A stretch of DNA of 64,000 nt from Linanthus parryae (lineage: Eukaryota; Streptophyta; Magnoliopsida; Ericales; Polemoniaceae), in contig JALGPY010000003.1 in NCBI GenBank assembly GCA_023055425.1, forward strand, positions 77,413,491-77,477,490, in the 5' to 3' direction. The translations under genes were made by a program, and so were the position numbers. This document shows positions 58,598-64,000 of this stretch, piece by piece. The stretch's first letter is position 1. Every line of letters starts with the position of its first letter. The notes beneath the pieces were generated by a model. It was given only the letters and a program-made list of their open reading frames with translations. It searched no databases and was not told the DNA's origin.

Positions 58598-60019
58598 TGT
58601 TGGAATAGATGCCCTAGAGGCAATCTAGTTTAGTATGAATTTATTTGTGGCTAGAAATTCATTTATTATTTATTGGATATTTAATATAATGAAGTCCTTA
58701 GATTTACAATTGTGTTGTTTATCTTAAATATCCCTAGTCCAGTATAATGATTAATGGGACAATCATCTATAGACTAGTATGGGGTTGGATTGATATGGAG
58801 ATATCATGATCCAACACATGGGTGTGCATTAAGGGTAATGACACACCGGATTGACCCATCTCCGAGAAGGCTACATACACGTTATGTTGAGTCACAAGCG
58901 CTTCTCGCGATGCAATGGTATTGTGATTCTTAGACTTGAAATCGCTAGATATTCTAGTTGTGGGTTATTGTGATTTTGGTAGCGTTAAACGCTACACCGT
59001 AATTGGGTTGTTATAAAGGCGTGTACCGGATACAATAAGAAGCAAGCTTAGAGATCGTAGTGGACGTAGATGTAATTTGTCCCTCCCACATAACGGGAGC
59101 AAATATCCTAGGCCACTCGAGGGATAGTGCTCATTGAATGTCTGGCCAGACTCAAATAAATCAATATAGGATATTGATGTTATTTGCACGAATAAGGCTA
59201 CTCCCATGGATCGAGAAACTGTGGATTGGATATACGAGTGTGAATTGTATGTATCATGTCCAATCCGGATATAGAGAAAAAGGTATGAGACAATTACTTG
59301 TACAAAGGTTGTCAAGATGACTATTCTATTAGTTGGCTAGAATGGATGTTTTGCTAGAAACCGCTCCATATTGGCAAATAGTTGCTACCAACTAGATAGA
59401 ACCTATGCGGTCACACGCTATATAGAGTTGAAATAGATTTGGGAATTAATTAATTGGATTAAATAATTAGAAGGATCACTTTGAAAAACCTTGCAAACTT
59501 AGTAGGGACTAATTTGCAAGGAAGGGACTAAATTGAATTCTAGTAGGATTAGAATAGGTCCTTTAGGTAGTTGGCAAGGATTTGTTGGACTATATAAAGG
59601 ACACTCCTTCTTCCTTCCCACACTTACGATTCATTGGATCATAACTTGAGTGGGAGAGAACAAAAAGGAGAGAGAGCAAGCAAGCTACGGAGCTTGCCGC
59701 CCCCTAGCCCGCCGCCCGTCCCCGTCGGCCACAAGGAGGCCGAACACCTCCTTGTTCGTCTCGTTTTGCGTGATTCTTCTTCCTCTCTCTCTTTCCGGGC
59801 TAGCACCAAGGATTGGAAGATTTAGAAATAAACTCTAGGCGTGGATCAACTATAGAGAACGTGACACAATTCGCGTTTGAATTCATCAAAGGAGAACCCT
59901 AAGGTGTGTTAATTGATTTCTTCCTTTACCATCGTTATGTCTCTTGACTTGTGATCCTTGGAGGGTTTTGCATGGTTAATTATTGTTTCCGTTGCGCATC
60001 CATGAATCAAAACCCTTGA
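58598..60019 (+). repeat. Element E 5' LTR (1,422 bp)
   Basis: It begins TGTTGGAATAGATGCCCTAG and ends AAACCCTTGA by comparison with C. TATATAAA is at 59591-59598. It is clearly related to the C LTR but with many differences, including shorter 3' leader text. Confidence 0.9.
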
Positions 60020-60020
60020 G

Positions 60021-60035
60021 TGGTATCAGAGCCAC
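60021..60035 (+). promoter_or_regulatory. Element E primer-binding site
   Basis: TGGTATCAGAGCCAC, the initiator tRNA-Met type. Confidence 0.9.
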
Positions 60036-61704
60036 AGGTCGTAGAGCATAAACGCGGTTTATGTGTTACGTTTTGATAGTTTTACACCTTAAAATTGTTG
60101 TTTATCGCGTAAAACAAGACAAATCAAGCATGTGATGCAATTTGTCAATAATCAAACATAAGAAGACCTAGTTTTTGCATTGGATGCATGAATTTGTGAG
60201 TTTGAGAAATTTTAGGATCTTAGATCTAGGGTTTGGGCATCCTTGGGGAAGAAGGAGTTCTTCCCAAACAAGGAAACAACCAAAATTGGGAACCAAGCAA
60301 GGGAGTTGTCTTGGAAACAACTCCTAAAGGAGGATCCCCCCCCTAGGGGACCGCCCCTCCATGCTTGCCGTCCAAGCAAGGCCGATCTAGGGTTCGGGGC
60401 AGCCCTAGCCCGCTGCCTAGCCGCGTGTGTTAGGGGCCGGCCGGCCCTTAGGGCCTTGCGGATCACTTTTAGGGCCCGGGCAATTGGATTGTTGGGCCCC
60501 ATGGACCGTTTTAACCCTAGAATATCCTAAAATCAATTGAAATTGACCAAGCGCGTTAAAATTGGATTTTAACTGTTTGTGTGCAAATCGCATGGTGATT
60601 GGATATGGCCTGAGAATGTGGTTTGTTGTGGATGTTTAATTTTGTGGTTTGGTTTACGGCCTGCGAGCTGATCAATTAATTGTAATAATTAATTAGGGTT
60701 TTATGGCATGCGAGCCATTTTTTTGCTCAACTTCTGAGATTTATTTTATTTAGTATAGTTGTTAGCTAGTGCTAGATAGAGTAGATTGTTAGCCAAGATT
60801 GAAGAAAAGAAGCCGAAAGCCATAGAGGAGCCACAAAAGATGGAGCATGGAGCATTCCACATGACTATGAAGGATGGACCAAAAGATCAAGATGCATGGA
60901 GATGTATTTGCTTTTAGGGTTCATAGATAATTCCATTGGCTTGGAATTATCTTAGTCTAGAAAAGGCCATATCCACATCACGTTTTATTTATGTTTTATG
61001 GTTGTTTATGATATTGTCTTATTATTTTGTGGTTGGTGTATGGTTGGTGGATGCATGCAATTAGGATAATAAGATAATTAGACAACCCGGATCTATTATT
61101 TGGAATTGTGCCCAAACTCAAATAGATAGATTAGTTGATATTGATCACCTAAACAATTAAAAATTGAATTTAAAATCCCTCGAAATTCAAATACTGTGTT
61201 CTTGCCTTCTCGTTATTTAAACACTCATTATCATCATGATTTATCAAGTTCGTATGTGCCAAAGCATGGCGACTTGGTTCATAATGATGGAATGTGATGG
61301 CACAAGCTAGTAATGTGAAATTGTTTAAATAAGAGGTTGAAAACAACTAGGCTATTAATGTGATTAAGAAACTTCGAGGCAATCAATTGGGATTGTCCAT
61401 ATGGATGGATAAATAAGGAGTTATTTGCCCAATTGAACCAAGAGTTGCATATGGGATGCAATTGGAATTGCTCCTACCTAAAGTAGTCAAATTATGGGTG
61501 ACTTGCCAAAGCAAGCTCATAAGAAGATGAAACATGGATCTTGGCCCACTAGAAAATATAATGATATTTTCCGCATTAATATCTTGAGGGTTATTAATCC
61601 GTAGAAAAATAGTGGGAGCTATATTTGACAAACTAGCCATTATTGAATATAGTCAAAATTCACAAATACTAAAACTTGCGTATTTTCCTTTTGTAGAATT
61701 CCAA
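60036..61704 (+). other. Element E 5' leader, non-coding
   Basis: A long leader of 1.67 kb before the first gag ATG. It closely resembles 40355-41990 in element C. Short open frames in it are not conserved in a coding manner between C and E as far as I can see. Confidence 0.75.
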
Positions 61705-63294
61705 ATGGAAAATAACTCATCGAGTTCACAAAATTCCCTACGATCTTTCCTTGAGAAGGACAAGCTCTCTGGAACCAACTTCCTTGATTGGTACCGAAAC
61801 TTGAGAATCGTTCTCAAGCAAGAGAAGAAACTGTACGCCATAGAGGAGCATGTTCCAGCAGGTCCAGAGAACCAAACACCTGCAGCCCTAAAGGCGTATC
61901 AAAAGCGTGTTGATGACGCTAATGATGCGGCCTGCCTTATGCTATGCACCATGACTTCAGAGCTTCAGAAGCAACACGAAAACATGAATGATGTCGATAT
62001 GATCGAGCATCTGAAGCAGCTCTTCCAAGAGCAGGCAAGGGTTGAGAGGTATGAGGTCTCTAAGGCACTGTTCAAGTGTCATCTGGCAGAAAGGAACCCG
62101 GTGGGACCACATGTACTCCGTATGATCGGGTACTTGGAGAATCTCGCCCGGCTAGGGTTCCCGGTCGGCCAAGAGTTGGCAACCGATCTCGTGTTGCAAT
62201 CGTTGCACGAGAGTTATGGACAGTTCATCATGAACTATAACATGAACGAGATCGTGAAACCACTGCAAAATTTACTCAATATGTTGAGGACAGCTGAACA
62301 GAGCATCAACAAGGGTAAGGGCAAGGCCATTATGATGGTGCAGAAAGGAAAGGGCAAAAGGTTTGCCTCATCCTCCAAGGGCAAAGGCAAGTCAGTTGCC
62401 AAGTCTAAGGAACTTGCCCTTAATCCTGTTGGTGGCATTGCAAAAGGTGTGACTAAAGGTGAGTGTCACTACTGCAGTCAGCCTGGACACTGGAGGAGGA
62501 ATTGCCCAAAATATCTGGAGGACAAGAGGCTTGGAATAGTGATTCCACCACCACCAGGTATTTTTGTTGTAGATGTCAATTTAACTGCCTCTACATCATG
62601 GGTATTAGATTCTGGGTGTGGATCTCACATTTGTCGAAATGTGCAGGATCTAAAGAGAAGTAGAAGATTGGCTAAAGGGGAGATAGATCTGCGCGTAGGG
62701 AATGGAGCAAAAGTTGCTGCGTTGGCCGTAGGCGTGTGCGAGCTATCTCTGCCTTCAGGATTAGTTTTAGAATTAAATAATTGCTATTTTGTGCCTGCTA
62801 TGAGCAGAAACATTATTTCTATTTCTTGTTTGGACAAGGATGGTTTTATTATTTCAATAAAGAAAAATTGTTGTTCCTTTTATTTGAATAATATTCACTA
62901 TTTTAGTGAGCAATTATTGAATGGACTATATGTCCTTGATCTAAGCAATCCTGTCTACAACATCAATAACAAGCGGATTAAAATAAATGATTTAAATCCT
63001 GCTTATTTATGGCACTGTCGTTTAGGCCACATAAGCGAGAAACGTGTATCTAGACTCCATAAGGATGGACTACTAGACTCATTTGATTTTGAATCAAATG
63101 AGACATGTGAGGCTTGTTTGTTGGGAAAAATGACAAAGTCCCCTTCAATAAGAAAGGTGAGAGGACTAGTGAGCAATTGGCGCGCATACATACTGATGTG
63201 TGTGGGCCATTTGCCACGCCTGCAAGGGGTGGTTACGTCTACTTCATTACATTTACTGATAACTACAGTAGATAAGGATTTGTGTACCTCATGA
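61705..63294 (+). CDS. Element E gag-protease-integrase N-terminus
   Basis: The start is ATG 61705 (MENNSSSSQNSL); the frame is open upstream but that part is leader. Order: copia gag (LSGTNFLDWYRNLRIVLKQE; a helical core to about residue 200), a lysine/glycine-rich linker, a zinc knuckle CHYCSQPGHWRRNC (C-x2-C-x4-H-x4-C), an aspartic protease WVLDSGCGSHICRN (D-S-G), and the GAG-pre-integrase zinc region (LWHCRLGHISEKRVSRLHKDG ends near residue 450, then CEACLLGK). A one-base indel in the C run at about 63140 shifts the frame, and the true integrase continues in the other frame. The last 45 codons of this ORF are therefore spurious. Confidence 0.88.
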   Translation: MENNSSSSQNSLRSFLEKDKLSGTNFLDWYRNLRIVLKQEKKLYAIEEHVPAGPENQTPAALKAYQKRVDDANDAACLMLCTMTSELQKQHENMNDVDMIEHLKQLFQEQARVERYEVSKALFKCHLAERNPVGPHVLRMIGYLENLARLGFPVGQELATDLVLQSLHESYGQFIMNYNMNEIVKPLQNLLNMLRTAEQSINKGKGKAIMMVQKGKGKRFASSSKGKGKSVAKSKELALNPVGGIAKGVTKGECHYCSQPGHWRRNCPKYLEDKRLGIVIPPPPGIFVVDVNLTASTSWVLDSGCGSHICRNVQDLKRSRRLAKGEIDLRVGNGAKVAALAVGVCELSLPSGLVLELNNCYFVPAMSRNIISISCLDKDGFIISIKKNCCSFYLNNIHYFSEQLLNGLYVLDLSNPVYNINNKRIKINDLNPAYLWHCRLGHISEKRVSRLHKDGLLDSFDFESNETCEACLLGKMTKSPSIRKVRGLVSNWRAYILMCVGHLPRLQGVVTSTSLHLLITTVDKDLCTS

Positions 63295-64000
63295 GGGAAA
63301 AATCCGAATCCTTTGAAGTGTTCAAGGAATTATAGAATGAAGTAGAGAATCGACTTGGCAAAAGTATCAAGGGCTCTACGATCGGATCGTGGAGGAGAAT
63401 ACCTGAGCCAAGAGTTTGATGACTATCTTAGAGAGTGTGGGATCGTGTCCCAACTCACTCCACCCGGAACGCCACAATGGAATGGCGTGTCTGAGAGGAG
63501 GAATCGAACCCTATTGGATATGGTTCGATCTATGATGTGTCAAACCGATCTTCCATTATCCTTTTGGGGCCACGCTATATTAAGTGCAGCTTTCACCATT
63601 AACCGTGTTCCATCTAAATCAGTCATGAAGACACCATATGAGATGTGGAGTGGGAGGCGTCCCACACTGTCGTTCAAGAGGATTTTGGGCTGCGATGTCT
63701 ATGTAAAACATTTACAGTCAGACAAGCTAGGGCCAAAGTCGGATAAGTGTAAATTTGTGGGGTACCCTAAGGAAACTAAGGGTTACTACTTCTACAATCC
63801 AAACGAGAACAAAGTGTTTGTTGCTCGGAGCGGCGTGTTTCTAGAAAGAGAGTTTGTCTCTAAAGAAGCAAGTGGGAGGACTGTAGAACTTGAAAAGGTT
63901 CAAGAACCAAAAATCACTGAACCGATTATGGAACATGAGCAGGAACCACAAACAGTTGTGGAGCAGCCTGTTCAGGTAACAGAAGAGCTTCGTAGATCTA
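63141..64000 (+). pseudogene. Element E integrase core, frameshifted with stops
   Basis: After the frameshift the copia integrase core is readable (ARIHTDVCGPFATPARGGYV, FITFTDNYSR). A stop follows directly, then TCG-rich drift with further stops near 63274, 63330 and 63420. Later pieces (LGPKSDKCKFVGYPKE at about 63730) are the integrase C-terminal region. RT and RNase H would follow beyond 64000. Confidence 0.75.

Larger units (their letters stand above)
58598..64000 (+). mobile_element. Element E: Ty1/copia retrotransposon, 3' part beyond the window
   Basis: It has an LTR (58598-60019), primer site, a 1.67-kb leader, gag, protease and integrase, in family agreement with C. The 3' LTR lies outside the window, so the target duplication cannot be checked. 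It is inserted in an older copia LTR. Confidence 0.88.

Overview
The window is nuclear DNA of a flowering plant, most likely a eudicot. I cannot name the species. The evidence is one spliced host gene with plant-type introns (a caleosin/peroxygenase) and about 52 kb of nested plant LTR retrotransposons of the Ty1/copia and Ty3/gypsy (Athila-like and Tat) types. There are no operons, no phage genes and no CRISPR array. All reading was by eye; no alignment or database search was run.

Layout. Positions 1-11.6 kb are host sequence. They hold a solo LTR (2112-4124, target duplication GCTAA), a PIF/Harbinger-type non-autonomous element (4508-5353, TTA duplication), the six-exon caleosin gene on the minus strand (6372-9465), and small repeats and tRNA-like traces. 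From 11.7 kb on, nearly everything is retrotransposon. A truncated copia gag (11684-12011) abuts a decayed Athila-like element A (12012-32743, plus strand), which is split by element B (18443-27082, minus strand, TSD GTAGG). B carries gag and protease but no reverse transcriptase or integrase. Next come copia LTR fragments in both orientations. One of them is split by element D (33610-56679, minus strand, TSD ACTGC, about 14.8 kb without its own insertion), a Tat-type gypsy element with an archaeal-type RNase H. D is itself split by copia element C (38772-46988, plus strand, TSD GTTCG). The window ends in copia element E (58598 to beyond 64000), a better preserved relative of C.

How the parts work together. 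The most interesting object is D. On its minus strand it carries LTR, primer-binding site, gag, protease, RT, two RNase H regions and integrase. Between integrase and its 3' LTR, on the opposite strand, lies a separate multi-exon gene (34918-47435) for a large plant mobile domain (PMD, aminotransferase-like) protein with four short GT-AG introns. Because the gene is antisense, its introns are not removed from the element's genomic RNA, so they can survive retrotransposition. Behind it lie a possible second TATA-driven antisense cassette (47850-48241) and a 54-bp tandem repeat array (about 49030-49520). D's LTRs differ by only two substitutions plus a loop-length change, so it inserted recently. 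The PMD gene here is nevertheless damaged by a frameshift, a stop codon and the copia insertion.

A second theme is unexplained. The Athila-like sequences each carry their own family-specific cluster of short palindromes (CTTCGCACGAAG, CTGCGTTCAAACGCAG, ATTTCGGCCCGAAAT), lying in the LTR near its start or in the internal region downstream of the gag/pol coding part.
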